Both the position numbers and the translations under genes were made by a program. From Aporrectodea caliginosa (Eukaryota; Annelida; Clitellata; Crassiclitellata; Lumbricidae), in contig JACEVL010000936.1 in the NCBI GenBank assembly GCA_020284085.1, forward strand, positions 297,501-361,500: a DNA stretch of 64,000 nt. The letters are read 5' to 3'. Of the stretch, positions 59,001 to 63,834 are shown piece after piece (within the stretch, counting starts at the first letter, position 1; the number at the start of each line of letters is the position of its first letter). A model generated the notes under the pieces. It saw only the letters and a list, made by a program, of their open reading frames with translations. It was not told the origin of the DNA and did no database searches.

Positions 59001-60463
59001 ACTAACACCAGAAGCCACAGCAAAACAAAACAACTAAAAACAAACCACAGCAAAACAAAACGACTAAAAACAGAAACCACAGCAAAACAAAACAACTAAA
59101 AACAAACCACAGCAAAACAAAAGGACTGAAAAAGAAACCACAGCAAAACAAAACAACTGAAAAAGAAACCACAGCAAAACAAAAGGACTAGAAAAGAAAC
59201 CATGGCAACACAAAAAGACTAAAAACAGAAACCACAGAAAACCAACAAACTAAAAACAGAAACCACGGCAGAATTCCATCACCAAAAATACCCAACCTGG
59301 AAATCCCAGTGTCATCATCGACGTCAGAGTCTCCGCATTGAGTGGCAGCTCCGTTGACTTGACGATCGTCTTCTTGTCAGAAGTTGACGCAAAGTCAACC
59401 TGACGACACGAAAATCGCTTTGTCAACTTTCGCTTCAAGACCGCAATCCCATCTAGATTGCCTGCCTTGGAACCTTTGGATCGGGTGACCTTCTCATTGG
59501 GCTGCAGCCCTGATTGCGATTTTCTCTGGACTGGTTCAACAGAGGAAGGACTTCGCCGGATCTGAGGGGGATAGGTCGAGTCAGGGCGCTGTGAGACAGG
59601 TGGAAATAGGGCAACGTGGGAAGAAACGGCAGCGAGGATTTGTGGACTAAGGGCTATGTTGGTTAGATCGGAAAACTGGTCACAGTGCAGCTGAAAAGTA
59701 TTCAAAACAAAAACCAAAATAAAGTTGAATTTATTATAAGAAATATAAATATAATTACGTAAAATAAATATCATCGTCATAATCATCATGCATCACTTGG
59801 CGACAAAGGGCATGAAGCAAATCTAGATTGTTTTTGGTCATGTAAAATGATAAGAATATATTTACTGATCTAAAGAATTAAACAATAATCGAATGTAATA
59901 AAGGTATAAACTTTTATATCCAGTCCAATCCAATCCAATCCAATCCATCCAATAAACTAAAAACTAATGCAATCTTTTGAATGTATTCCAATCTAAAATT
60001 CTGTGCAATTCAATTTAATCCAGATACAGCTAATCTAATCCAATTCAATCCAATCCAAGATAAACTAATCTCATCCAATCCTATATAATCTAATCTAATC
60101 CAATCTAATAAATGTATTCTAATCAAGCGATATCTAATCCAATCCATGCTTTTAAATTCCAAGGGACCATTTCAATGTCAGGTAACTCTGTGGTAGTGCC
60201 AGTTCCAAGCCTGGAGAAAGGAGGAGGGCAATGCCAATCATTTTTGCAACGAACGAAAACAGTGTCACTAAACAGTAACCAACCAATCAACGTCAGATAG
60301 AGACCTAATTATAAATGATATAGTTTACCTCTGGGTCAGCTGGAACCAAGGCGACCGTTTCATCGATGCCAATCACAGCAACCATCTCGAGCAGCGAATT
60401 GTGTAGCTTACCCATCATCCTTACTATCTGACTTATGGCAATCTCTCAAGCAGATTCATTAGC
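26174..60463 (-). CDS. DENND3: DENND3: DENN-domain Rab exchange factor with WD40 propeller
   Basis: Twenty-three exons, listed separately, join in consistent phase to 1233 residues. The order is DENN domain (about 160-450), linker (450-690), a helical and PHenn-like segment (690-890), then a WD40 propeller (about 940-1233). DENND3 is the only DENN family with a C-terminal WD40 propeller. Many stretches match it, such as 'YLYLRG', 'VDPVTFVEFYKCWKENE', 'EMWSGKK' followed by 'KDP', 'VLYTDAH', 'VWAGSWD'-type repeats ('IWAGSWDQAIYII') and 'GKVAIW' at the end. In vertebrates DENND3 activates Rab12 in autophagy and endosome traffic. The known family length is about 1200. Odd: a DENN-core exon of about 57 residues is not visible between exons 6 and 7. 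Introns are loaded with transposons. Confidence 0.93.
27399..27521 (-). CDS. DENND3: DENND3 exon 22 (WD40; aa 1128-1168)
   Basis: Reads 'VWIGCERRGRVLICDAESLQ', a blade starting V-W-x-G. Acceptor tgttag, donor gttaga. Phase 0 on both sides. Confidence 0.92.
27590..27795. repeat. (gaca)n-type degenerate array
   Basis: Runs of gacaga, acacac and cagacaaac in a DENND3 intron. Cys/Val-rich minus frames here are compositional. Confidence 0.8.
27883..28136. mobile_element. 254-bp MITE with ttcattgcataa ends
   Basis: The left end gcgttcattgcataattacg and the right end (reversed) ggggtcattgcataaatacg form imperfect inverted repeats of about 24 bp. Flanks are ta on each side. The 'aatacgtaacgc' word occurs again inside (about 28040), along with (ggtg)n stretches. 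It sits in the intron between DENND3 exons 21 and 22. Confidence 0.7.
28250..28800. repeat. ctccct-rich minisatellite with longer repeat unit
   Basis: Pyrimidine-rich DNA in which a block 'cttcaacgtccgtccctcc', 'ccacgtctctc', 'gatcgtgcgtgtcttctcc' recurs at about 28370, 28482 and 28725, with a shortened copy near 28590. Pro/Ser-rich frames over it are not genes. Confidence 0.85.
28850..28935 (-). repeat. L2-type 3' tail fragment
   Basis: Contains 'tatagcgccccttcaagatt' and 'ctactcagaagcgctcccga', the shared LINE/SINE tail in reverse, next to an attc microsatellite. Confidence 0.7.
29064..29179 (-). CDS. DENND3: DENND3 exon 21 (WD40; aa 1089-1127)
   Basis: Reads 'DELLSMSSDGTVLARTSFPD' and 'ECFAITSRNE'. 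Acceptor tctcag, donor gttggt. Confidence 0.88.
29275..29755. repeat. Degenerate short-unit arrays in DENND3 intron 20
   Basis: At 29275-29480 there are drifting copies of 'caggtgatat/ataggtgata'. At 29560-29755 there are copies of 'aaagtgaaagcaaaat'. Both are tandem but strongly diverged. Confidence 0.65.
29777..29910 (-). CDS. DENND3: DENND3 exon 20 (WD40; aa 1044-1088)
   Basis: Reads 'YSVDAAGKIIVWNAETRVK' and 'DKDRLWC'. Acceptor ccaaag, donor gtaagt. Confidence 0.92.
30398..30552 (-). CDS. DENND3: DENND3 exon 19 (WD40; aa 993-1043)
   Basis: Reads 'GQIWAGSWDQAIYIIENLTQ' and 'LPGHTEGVVDMTLS', a full WD40 blade with its GH dipeptide. Acceptor attgcag, donor gtgcaa, phase 2. Confidence 0.93.
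30870..30920 (+). repeat. Dispersed repeat G, short copy
   Basis: 'gtaattgtaatctccacac' and 'ttctaaagcgcttctcaaaagc' match 12785-12830. Confidence 0.5.
31133..31410 (+). repeat. SINE family A with duplicated 5' head
   Basis: The A-box end is duplicated (ggggggcccaatagcgcatt then ggggggcccgatagcgcatt). B-box 'cgagttcgagtcccgta'. The body 'gctgctattagcgct', 'ggctgtctgttctgtt' and a second partial 'gttagtagtaaagatttatg' follow. Confidence 0.85.
31614..31750 (-). CDS. DENND3: DENND3 exon 18 (WD40; aa 947-992)
   Basis: Reads 'ARIFCGMGSGKVDVFDMD', a WD-type blade. The acceptor is taken as tttttggag before 31750 because it gives phase 1 and the 'LYTDAHGG' join; it is weaker than the rest. Donor gtaagt. 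Confidence 0.82.
31912..32188 (-). repeat. tRNA-derived SINE, family B (nested in hAT)
   Basis: Reversed: A-box 'agatggtgtaatggttagca', B-box 'gggggatcaatcccgcc', body 'tcgagatttctgctcc' and 'gaagaagagatggcaaggg', end 'catggctgcctcagggct'. Matching copies lie at 60953-61205 and 63835-63995. Confidence 0.85.
32690..32880 (-). pseudogene. hAT transposase C-terminal remnant
   Basis: Reads 'LPVTHASAERSFFKLKIITA', a stop, then 'LRSTISKDRLDGLALLAIEN' and 'ECGKI'. The pattern A-S-x-E-R-S-F-S-x-L-K, then R-S-T-x-x-x-x-R-L-x-G-L-A-L-L-x-I-E, is the dimerisation end of hAT transposases. It has an in-frame stop and the catalytic part is missing. Confidence 0.85.
33088..33240 (+). repeat. SINE family C, split by the hAT
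   Basis: A-box 'ccgggtagccgattggttaa', B-box 'ataggttcgagtctcgg'. The hAT entered about 8 bp into the SINE, so the first bases are on the far side at 31791-31798. Confidence 0.7.
33439..33623 (-). CDS. DENND3: DENND3 exon 17 (aa 885-946)
   Basis: Reads 'ALCYFMAKQTSLI', 'LDPNAFQSKRFAVESVLYTD'. The VES-VLYT word opens the WD40 part in the family. Acceptor ttgcag, donor gtaagc. Confidence 0.9.
33640..34095. repeat. (ggtaaa/ggtaag)-rich degenerate array
   Basis: Dozens of ggtaaa, ggtaag and aggtaaacat words over 450 bp in a DENND3 intron, read cttacc/tttacc on the gene strand. A similar array lies at 47930-48290. Confidence 0.7.
34097..34155. repeat. (ata)n microsatellite
   Basis: A clean ataata run, the 3' tail of the adjacent minus-strand LINE. 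Confidence 0.95.
34156..34575 (-). mobile_element. CR1/L2-type LINE, 3' end (third family)
   Basis: Reads 'LLRDNLHWLRVPQRITYKLC', 'MPDYITDF', 'LQVPRSSTRFGDCSFSVSGP' and 'WNSLPNHVKNAPSLETFKAQ', then a UTR and an (att)n tail. It is in a single frame with no stop, but truncated 5' at about 34575, just beside exon 16. Confidence 0.88.
34668..34836 (-). CDS. DENND3: DENND3 exon 16 (PHenn end; aa 829-884)
   Basis: Reads 'DTHKWYLLLHEMWSGKKRSE' and 'KDPSVLHLAMQNVLI', matching the E-M-W-x-G-K-K and K-D-P words of DENND3. The donor gttact is weak and lies beside a dispersed repeat D fragment. Confidence 0.88.
35100..35270 (+). repeat. Dispersed repeat D
   Basis: The fullest copy: 'acttctatagcgccattatc', 'tttacggtcacttcgagtga', 'tccattggagaagcc', 'gacagatcggagaaacagga'. 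A partial copy at 34595-34660 shares the first half and abuts the exon 16 donor. Confidence 0.65.
35340..35430 (+). repeat. Dispersed repeat E
   Basis: 'gatatccagatgtttgaaag' and 'ccaatgagaagtagtg' match 44585-44665 ('ggtatccagatgtttgacgg', 'ccaatgagaaatagtg'). Confidence 0.6.
35911..36041 (-). CDS. DENND3: DENND3 exon 15 (PHenn-like; aa 785-828)
   Basis: Reads 'RLLYAEEG' and 'LSKIIDFVDVRGIEKFQQRS', the middle strands of the PH-like domain. Acceptor caatag, donor gtataa, phase 2 in and 1 out. Confidence 0.88.
36495..36660 (-). CDS. DENND3: DENND3 exon 14 (aa 730-784)
   Basis: Reads 'VDPVTFVEFYKCWKENEVQI', a DENND3-specific block, then 'KISDLVKCCFGMGHILLTKN', the first strand of a PH/GRAM-like fold. 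Acceptor gtctag, donor gtatta. Confidence 0.92.
36919..37200 (-). mobile_element. RTE/L1-like LINE, C-terminal fragment
   Basis: Reads 'MTYFGHVMCTDG', 'GRRGRGRPRRRWMDEI', 'LPELREAMRDRNSWRRL' and 'RIQRIDGTR', the usual end of a non-LTR ORF2. One open frame, 5' truncated, in a DENND3 intron. Confidence 0.85.
37375..38519 (+). mobile_element. L2-like LINE, longest copy of the family
   Basis: A 5'-truncated element antisense to DENND3. One intact frame from about 37381 to 38479 starts 'GLKGPPLLWLRSYLSDRTQM' and carries 'GVPQGSVLDPLLF', the catalytic 'GHLFADDVQACVHG', 'LSLNSSKTHLIWFG' and 'SRIDYCNSLLVGLPKVRL'. The C-terminal 'FACIGPSLWNGLPPPVRSAI' and 'ASDRLLL' follow. The 3' tail is gaagcgctttataaatagcc plus (aatac)n. 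In 'SVLDPLLF' the usual glycine is aspartate. Confidence 0.92.
38974..39857. mobile_element. hAT transposon with 8-bp target duplication
   Basis: An 884-bp element in the intron between DENND3 exons 13 and 14. The ends are 12-bp inverted repeats cagtgatatttt. The target duplication is gtgcattg (38966-38973 and 39858-39865). Both subterminal regions are built of 'taattttacttctaatttt' words. A hAT dimerisation-domain remnant is inside. Confidence 0.95.
39274..39477 (-). pseudogene. hAT transposase dimerisation domain remnant
   Basis: After a serine run it reads 'MDRYLADIRENDTRNPLACF', then 'AEDLLSAPASQAFVERIF'. The L-x-x-P-A-S-Q-A-x-V-E-R-x-F box is the hAT C-terminal family signature. The bulk of the transposase is missing. 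Confidence 0.85.
39928..40318. repeat. 15-bp minisatellite acattagactac(a/g)tt
   Basis: About 26 units, almost perfect, differing mainly at one base (acatt or acgtt), with one 'acactac' variant. The period of 15 keeps one frame open (TLDYI/TLDYV on plus), but this is an intronic array ending 58 bp from DENND3 exon 13. Confidence 0.95.
40376..40477 (-). CDS. DENND3: DENND3 exon 13 (aa 696-729)
   Basis: Reads 'LQWFTELLEMLQICSDSDTA' and 'RRLFSALT', like the 'IIHRLFEALT' region of vertebrate DENND3. Acceptor atctag, donor gtgagt. The donor lies 58 bp from the 15-bp minisatellite in the next intron. Confidence 0.9.
40922..41106 (-). CDS. DENND3: DENND3 exon 12 (aa 634-695)
   Basis: A helical, Glu/Lys-rich segment ('FVLDLLSSMSESERVELES', 'HQAEEPIVMELNKIPEKDIG'). 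Acceptor tttttag, donor gttaac, phase 2 in and 1 out. Confidence 0.82.
41716..41855 (-). CDS. DENND3: DENND3 exon 11 (aa 588-633)
   Basis: Reads 'STYLYLRGMMSAARNKTMMA' and 'RLFPIE'. The YLYLRG word is shared with vertebrate DENND3. Acceptor attcag, donor gttaga, phase 0 in and 2 out. Confidence 0.9.
42100..42590 (-). mobile_element. LINE of the 4508-5600 family, 3' end
   Basis: Reads 'MATCGIAHLMYASLAWWAYT', 'LNYPARQRWRRKLM', then in shifted frames 'NNEHHVLHRLFPHLAPL' and 'HGFSLPDKDNRNFISRVL'. At least two frameshifts. 42270-42100 is probably its 3' UTR. Confidence 0.82.
42719..42908 (-). CDS. DENND3: DENND3 exon 10 (linker; aa 524-587)
   Basis: A Ser/Thr-rich linker, then 'WVSFKLPNFMYGLSHLYLDN', which resembles the 'F-K-I-P-x-I-H-F-P-L' segment before the helical repeat part in vertebrate DENND3. 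Acceptor cttgtag, donor gtaaat. Confidence 0.85.
43374..43610 (-). CDS. DENND3: DENND3 exon 9 (dDENN end; aa 445-523)
   Basis: Reads 'DRPFYEQVLSTDLFAVFLKE', the dDENN F-Y-x-x-x-L-x-T-x-x-F-x-x-F-L block, then a charged linker with 'KSRPLSRNSV'. Acceptor gtttag, donor gtataa. Confidence 0.92.
44342..44452 (-). CDS. DENND3: DENND3 exon 8 (dDENN helix; aa 408-444)
   Basis: Reads 'LELKHQQKMNAELSAIFLEL', an amphipathic helix of the dDENN part. Acceptor gtccag, donor gttaga, phase 2 in and out. Confidence 0.88.
44585..44670 (+). repeat. Dispersed repeat E
   Basis: Second copy of the repeat described at 35340-35430. Confidence 0.6.
44731..44882 (-). CDS. DENND3: DENND3 exon 7 (dDENN start; aa 358-407)
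   Basis: Reads 'VEGLIVINLDNG', then 'TRTI'-like basic residues and 'PVEPWRLE'. This is the strand following the missing YPF-W segment in DENN proteins. Acceptor ttcttag, donor gtaggc, phase 0 in and 2 out. Confidence 0.9.
45800..46000 (+). other. Unrecognised open-frame remnant
   Basis: The plus frame reads 'MSGVAAHEKRSRCLYQFQE' and 'EWNVSEIPPEWMKKVDKTLR'. It lies within the intron where the missing DENN exon is expected, on the opposite strand. It is not a DENN segment; I cannot assign it and a mobile-element origin is likely. Confidence 0.4.
46204..46830 (+). mobile_element. Retroelement C-terminal region (decayed)
   Basis: Reads 'YGCLDVKISIW', 'GHHGFSCIKGVGRQQRHGMI', 'NDVIWRAFTRTKIPVIKEP', 'SDSIRPDWVTVIPWVRGC' and 'LAWDVTVPDI', a stop, then 'NTGTTAEKAAHYKE'. 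This block (H-G-x-S-C, N-D-x-I-W-R-A, P-D-x-x-T-x-I-P-W, W-D-V-T-V-P-D) is the end of a common non-LTR ORF in marine invertebrates. It lies antisense in the DENND3 intron 6. Confidence 0.8.
47162..47359 (-). CDS. DENND3: DENND3 exon 6 (cDENN core; aa 292-357)
   Basis: Reads 'LPVDFNLGLIFRCLDAQTVL' and 'QQRLLFMSSNYVLLTLVME', the cDENN helices that include the conserved 'R-x-L-x-x-S-S' strand. Acceptor tttgtag, donor gtgaac, phase 0 in and out. The next conserved cDENN segment is not found downstream. Confidence 0.93.
47930..48290. repeat. (ggtaag)-rich degenerate array
   Basis: As at 33640-34095: many aaggtaaggt words, in the intron between DENND3 exons 5 and 6. Confidence 0.7.
48570..48678 (-). 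CDS. DENND3: DENND3 exon 5 (aa 255-291)
   Basis: Reads 'DDWRRLLKEFALQLSLTPVP', the helix and proline-rich loop before the cDENN core. Acceptor gttttag, donor gtaaat, phase 2 in and 0 out. Confidence 0.9.
48845..49210 (-). mobile_element. RTE/CR1-like LINE, RT palm fragment
   Basis: Reads 'MFNLHLEAMMSCAMKPIETG', 'LNNLRFADDIDLIAESPYQL' with the catalytic FADD, 'LRINVQKTKTMTIGKEH' and 'LEQVTEFVYLED'. One open frame, truncated both sides. Confidence 0.88.
49230..49392. repeat. (att)n microsatellite
   Basis: A long att run, followed by 'caaaggcaaaaataatccct'. That word is seen again beside att runs at 63205 and, in a related form, near 46105 and 48830. Confidence 0.9.
49500..49690 (-). mobile_element. 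LINE of the 4508-5600 family, 3' tip
   Basis: On the minus strand reads 'VAKDEARFSRFLLPTKDD' and 'RNFISRVLFKNIY', the ORF end shared with 42260-42590. Confidence 0.75.
49690..49870 (+). mobile_element. Retroelement C-terminal scrap
   Basis: 'AKCIIALDTDGKALEKELE' and 'LNTEINSCRKTWVQNF' resemble the region downstream of the 46204-46830 block. Weak. Confidence 0.35.
50290..50500 (-). repeat. SINE family A
   Basis: Reversed: head 'gggggctcgatagcgcattg', B-box 'gagttcgagct', body 'gctgctattagcgccgtgta', 3' end 'tgtacagcgcagtgcgtttg' with 'aataaagaaaagattatta'. The most complete copy of the family. Confidence 0.85.
50600..50990 (-). repeat. Dispersed repeat F with an open frame
   Basis: A minus frame at 50811-50602 reads 'LDLNDITKLEPVSFVKLLTC' and 'HPGLNINENRMKCLRTGL'. 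The upstream part ('ggtagtgccagtcccaagcc', 'aagaaaggagcagggcaatg') matches 60190-60290 on the other strand, so it is a dispersed element and not an exon. DENND3 exons 4 and 5 join correctly in phase without it. Confidence 0.55.
51232..51386 (-). CDS. DENND3: DENND3 exon 4 (uDENN/cDENN; aa 204-254)
   Basis: Reads 'YIPQCYIFISQNPYFTVMKD' and 'CLS', the DENN V-P-x-C-x-x-x-I-S-x-x-P-Y-F-x-x-x-K-D-C-L block. Acceptor attccag, donor gttttg, phase 2. Confidence 0.92.
51950..52170 (-). mobile_element. L2-like LINE, 3' end with internal deletion
   Basis: Reads 'RIDYYNSLIAGLPKVRLSSL', 'VLNSATRLIAHLPRS', then jumps to 'ESASE' and the tail with 'caaatacaatacaatacatg'. About 150 codons present in the 37375-38519 copy are missing. 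Confidence 0.8.
52202..53816. mobile_element. 1.6-kb foldback element (two ~0.8-kb arms)
   Basis: The two halves are near-complete inverted copies. The ends are tgttacag, flanked by tata on both sides (52198-52201, 53817-53820). Outer arms hold many copies of a small palindrome (ggattttgtaaaatcc) and of 'actcgggcacttta'. Then come a unique block ('cggggccgtgacttgtttgt', 'gagctttgagttgtcgtgac') and an AT-only centre (aataaataaatt type, 52685-53290). No coding region. It lies in the 7.2-kb DENND3 intron 3. Confidence 0.92.
54385..54480 (+). repeat. Dispersed repeat D, partial
   Basis: 'tccattggagaagataggtt' and 'atatcagagaaactggaagc' match the second half of the 35100-35270 copy. Confidence 0.55.
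54490..55900. other. Intron 3 of DENND3, no gene recognised
   Basis: Frames of 71-109 residues occur (54506-54721, 55541-55870) without recognisable domains or splice context. I treat them as chance. Confidence 0.4.
55924..56085. repeat. (atg)n microsatellite
   Basis: About 50 atg triplets with rare interruptions (ataataatg, atcatg, atggtg). Poly-Met and poly-His frames over it are meaningless. Confidence 0.95.
56964..57950. repeat. Tandem duplication, ~430-450-bp unit
   Basis: 'gtctttatataaagtttcgg' followed by 'gtaaatgggagtggccagtt' occurs at 56965 and 57412. 'ggcattgtaa' and 'aattagagaaacattagctt' recur at about 57340 and 57765. 'ggtgcatcaatacca' recurs at about 57518 and 57928. About 2.2 units, 90% or so alike by eye. 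Confidence 0.85.
58174..58570. mobile_element. MITE-like element with 'atatgtgacct' ends
   Basis: The left end 'atatgtgacctcggtgaaga' and the right end in reverse 'atatgtgaccttggcagaga' form imperfect inverted repeats of about 33 bp. A third copy of the end occurs at 58055-58078. No clear target duplication. Confidence 0.5.
58604..58728 (-). CDS. DENND3: DENND3 exon 3 (uDENN; aa 162-203)
   Basis: Reads 'RYLVLTDIVGTRTYAVSLCC', the uDENN hallmark (F/Y-x-x-x-L-T-D-x-x-G-x-R-x-Y). Acceptor cctag, donor gtagag, ends in phase 0. A 7.2-kb intron follows. Confidence 0.92.
58780..59270. repeat. ~32-bp minisatellite (accacagcaaaacaaaacgact)
   Basis: About 15 units of 'aaaccacagcaaaacaaaa' plus a variable 'ngactaaaaacag', ending directly beside DENND3 exon 2. 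The Phe/Val/Leu-rich minus frames translate this array. Confidence 0.9.
59297..59690 (-). CDS. DENND3: DENND3 exon 2 (aa 31-161)
   Basis: Acceptor ttttcag; starts LHCDQFSDLTN and ends MTLGFPG at a gttggg donor in phase 1. The region is basic, Ser/Lys-rich and probably flexible ('KAGNLDGIAVLKRKLTKRFS'). Its last part begins the upstream DENN fold. Confidence 0.88.
59920..60135. repeat. (aatcc)n-derived array in DENND3 intron 1
   Basis: 'tccaatccaatccaatccaa' followed by decaying aatctaatcc words. Confidence 0.75.
60180..60295 (+). repeat. Dispersed repeat F
   Basis: 'ggtagtgccagttccaagcc' and 'gagaaaggaggagggcaatg' match the reverse strand of 50870-50980. Confidence 0.65.
60329..60463 (-). 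CDS. DENND3: DENND3 exon 1 (first coding; aa 1-30)
   Basis: The acceptor ttcttctgtag ends at 60464, so a non-coding exon lies further upstream. The 5' UTR is 60463-60419 and coding runs 60418-60329, starting MMGKLHNSLLEM and ending at a gtaaac donor in phase 0. The second ATG (60415) would serve as well. The UTR holds a short upstream ORF: an ATG at 60459, 8 codons, then taa. Confidence 0.85.
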
Positions 60464-60952
60464 CTACAGAAGAAACAAAACTATGGCAATCCTTTTAGAC
60501 TTATTGAACACAGAAAAAACACTCGATATTACAGTCATTCAAATACAAATATCGCTATAGGCATCCAAAAGCGAGACCAAAGAAGTCTAACAAGTCCCAT
60601 TAAGAGAGATTTGCTGTTCAATAAAAACGTCAGGAAAAAACCCAGGAAAAACACAATAAACATTCAGCCAGGATGTGGTTAGAGAAGCAGAAGCATTCCA
60701 GGGGAAGATGGATGCAAATAGGTTCCTATAACCATAGATCCATCGACATTAGGTGTTCGGCCTGGCCAGGGAGTGGTTGGAGATGCCGAGAATTCCAGAT
60801 GGATAGACGAACGGAAGTGAAAGAGAAATTGCCTCACTGAATATCTCCCTCCTAAGTCCTCTCCCCTTCCTCTCTCCCTCTTTACCTGACATGCAGTGTG
60901 TATGCTTTCTCTCTCAATTTTCCTTTCTTAGTTTTCTGTCTGTCTGCATGGT

Positions 60953-61205
60953 GCATGAGTGTTTAGTGCGCTGGACTGTCTGGGGTTCATATTCTGCCAG
61001 AGTAGAAATCTGTTTCAAGATTTCTGTTCCACCTGTGCCCATTAGCCAATTTAGCTATAAACAGTACGCTGATTTACACTAATGGGGGAGAGGAGACGGT
61101 GAGGGAGAGGACTGGCCACTCGTCTTCATATGCCGAGATTAAGAAAATGAAGTTGATAACACTTCATAGCCATGGCTGCCTCTCAGGCTAGCTTAATGGA
61201 TTGCT
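60953..61205 (+). repeat. SINE family B
   Basis: Head 'gtgtttagtgcgctggactg', B-box 'ctggggttcatattctgcc', body 'gatttctgttccacctgtgc', 'ggactggccactcgtcttca', 'gaagttgataacacttcata' and 'gccatggctgcctctcaggc'. Confidence 0.8.
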
Positions 61206-61229
61206 CGTCGGTTTCTTCCATGATCACTT

Positions 61230-61545
61230 ACGGAAAGGACAGAGGGACAGAGAGGCAGGCAGGGAAAGAGGCAGGGAGGAAGGCAGGCAGGCAGAGAGAC
61301 AGGCAGAAGGAATCAAGAGTAGACAGAGAGGCAGGTATACGAAGACAGGCAGGTTGAGAGAGAGAGACAAAGACAGAAAGACAGAATGAAGCCAATTAGC
61401 AGAGAGAGACAGAAGCAGAGAAAGAGAGGAAGAGAGACAGAAAGACAGAGACATATTGATGCCTTCCACAGACAGAGAGAGACTGACGGACATAGAAAGA
61501 CAGACAGAGAGACAAGGAGAGAGGGACAGGCAGGCAAGCCGACAT
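61230..61545. repeat. Purine-rich (gaca/gaga)n array
   Basis: Drifting gacagagaggcaggcag units. Frames on both strands are compositional. Confidence 0.85.
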
Positions 61546-61849
61546 AGCACAGGATTCTTTAATGTCGGCTGAGATTAAAAATCACCCTTAACTGAAACAG
61601 ACTTCTTAATGGCAGAAATTAGATACAATACGACACCTGTGCCAACTGGTTCCTGCCTCTCAGGGTGAGTCAATCTCACGGGTCAGCTGTCAACAGCTCC
61701 ACCAGGCAGGATGCTTTAGCTAACAGTCTAACTTCCGTCCGTCCGTCCGTCAGTCTGTACTTTGTGGGGACCGGTTCGGCCAACCCATCTGACTTGCCCA
61801 ACCCAGTGGCATGTTTCCCTGGGTTATTATTATTATGCATTTATTATGC

Positions 61850-62060
61850 GCCACTAAACTATGACCAAGCAATGATCAATGGCACTTATCAACTGTGACT
61901 TGCTCAAGGTCCCTACACAGTAACCATCTCAGAGGAGATTCTAACCTGTACTCTTCGTGTTATATGGCTAGCACTCTAACCAATCGGCTACCGTGTCCCA
62001 CGACTGGTGATGAGTTTCCCTTGAAGAGGTGCTACATAAATCATGGTTTAATATTACAAA
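61850..62060 (-). repeat. SINE family C plus L2-type tail word
   Basis: Reversed: head 'gggacacggtagccgattgg', B-box-like 'gtacaggttagaatctcc', 'gtgtagggaccttgagcaag'. On the plus strand 'cttgaagaggtgctacataa' follows at 62020-62040. Confidence 0.7.
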
Positions 62061-62129
62061 GTTTTCTATACAAACTGCCATAACAAATGGGTAGATAACT
62101 AAAGCACTGTGGTTATCCAAATTAAGTGG

Positions 62130-62260
62130 GGTGAATGCTAGTCTATAGGTTAGAATAATTATTCTAGACTATCACTTAATTGAAGGTCTGGGGTTCAATA
62201 CTCCGCCAGGATATAAGAAGAGGCAAGTATGACCTTCAACCCTACGATCCACCCTAGCCT
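62130..62260 (+). repeat. tRNA-like SINE head (family B-like)
   Basis: A degenerate A-box near 62138 and a clear B-box 'ggtctggggttcaatactcc' followed by 'gccaggatataagaagaggc'. Confidence 0.5.
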
Positions 62261-62584
62261 AAATGAAGTTAGATGTGATATTCAAGTAGCCATTGCAATA
62301 TCTTCACCAGTAAACACACGGACAAAAATTTAACAACAGCAGACCGTTTAACAGGCGCACATTGCAGTAATTTGAATGGTGCTATACGGAACCATAAACA
62401 TCAGAATTGTTCCTCAGCCTGAAATCAGGCCCATTAAAGAACTAACAAACACAGAAATCTTATTCCGGCCAAAAACAAACATTAATGGTTGATGGAAAAC
62501 ACACTGACATCAATTAGGCTACAGTTTAATAGAAAACATACTGTAGTCAGTAATATACTCGTTGCTGACCGTACGATATCCAAA

Positions 62585-62672
62585 TTTCTGTGTGTGTGTG
62601 TGTGCCCGCGTGTGTGTGTAAGCATGTACATACATACATACATACATACTGTACATACACACACACAATTTA
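62585..62672. repeat. (gt)n and (acat)n microsatellites
   Basis: A gtgtgt run, a short unique spacer, then catacatacata and cacaca. Confidence 0.9.
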
Positions 62673-63029
62673 CAGGTAAAGAAAATTAGTAATAATAAAT
62701 AATAATAAATAATAATAATAATTGCTGGATATATATTTACTTAGTAAGCATTTTGCATCTTTGTAATGAAGCCAATTAGCAGATAATTACTAACAGCACA
62801 AGTGACTTCATCATTAAGTTGTAAATTACAGACACACACACACACATAGTATATTAAATACAAAGCACATGGCATAAGCACACAATATTCCTATTACTAT
62901 TATTTATTACTATTATTATTAATATTGCTATTATTGGTATCATTAGGCCTATGATTCCCTCAGGATATCCAAAATAATGGAGAGCATTTTTCTTTAATAG
63001 CTAGTCTTCATTGATGTCATGCTCAGTGA

Positions 63030-63205
63030 TTATCATCATTATTATTACTGGTATTATTATTATTACTATTATTTTAATGAGTATTATTATTATTATCATC
63101 ATTATTATTATTATCATCAGTATGATTATTATTATTACTATCATCATCATCAGTATTATTAATATTATAGTTATTATTATCATTATTATTATTGTTATTT
63201 CACCA
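63030..63205. repeat. (att/atc)n microsatellite
   Basis: Interrupted att and atc triplets, followed by 'caccaaaggtaaaaataacc', the word seen next to other att runs. Confidence 0.9.
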
Positions 63206-63507
63206 AAGGTAAAAATAACCCCTTAGGATTACACATGGAAATTAACGATAGCATTCTTTCTTGAAGTCATGATACGGCTATTAATATTAGTATCATAATG
63301 ATACTATCATAATCATAATATCTAATATTAATCAGATATTCTAATTGGTTAATTTATGAATTCAACTGAAAAACTGAAAGACAAGCCTTCAATGAGATTA
63401 TGAGCAAAGACAAAGGTCCCGCAAAATTTTAATTAGTTAACTTCTATACTATAGTGTCAGACGTAAAAGAAATCCACCAATGGCACACCAGAACCAAGCC
63501 CTAGAAC

Positions 63508-63834
63508 CGCACTGTCCAACACGCGGCCCACTTTCTATTTCAAATGGCCGGCTCGAGCTCGTTAAATGTTTGCAATTTGGTAAAAATTATGTAAAAGGCA
63601 AAGTCACTGGCCTCCTTGCATAGCTATTCGTTTGTAACTTGGCTCATCATTGACAATGTGAACACAAAATCCAGTTCCTATGGTGCATTCATTATGATTA
63701 TTCCATAATAAAGTTTAATACAGTTAATAATTTTCAATACATTTTAGTCGCTGCTTTTGAATTTATAGGTACGGCCCTCGGCTTCAAGAATAATTTTTTC
63801 GGTGGCCCACGGTGTCAAAAAGATTGGACAGGAC
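63508..63834. mobile_element. hAT-like MITE ('ctgtccaacacgcggccc')
   Basis: The left end 'gcactgtccaacacgcggcc' and the right end in reverse 'gcagtcctgtccaatctttt' are loosely inverted. The 'tgtccaac..gcggccc' word is common at ends of short hAT-derived elements. No target duplication found. Confidence 0.45.
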
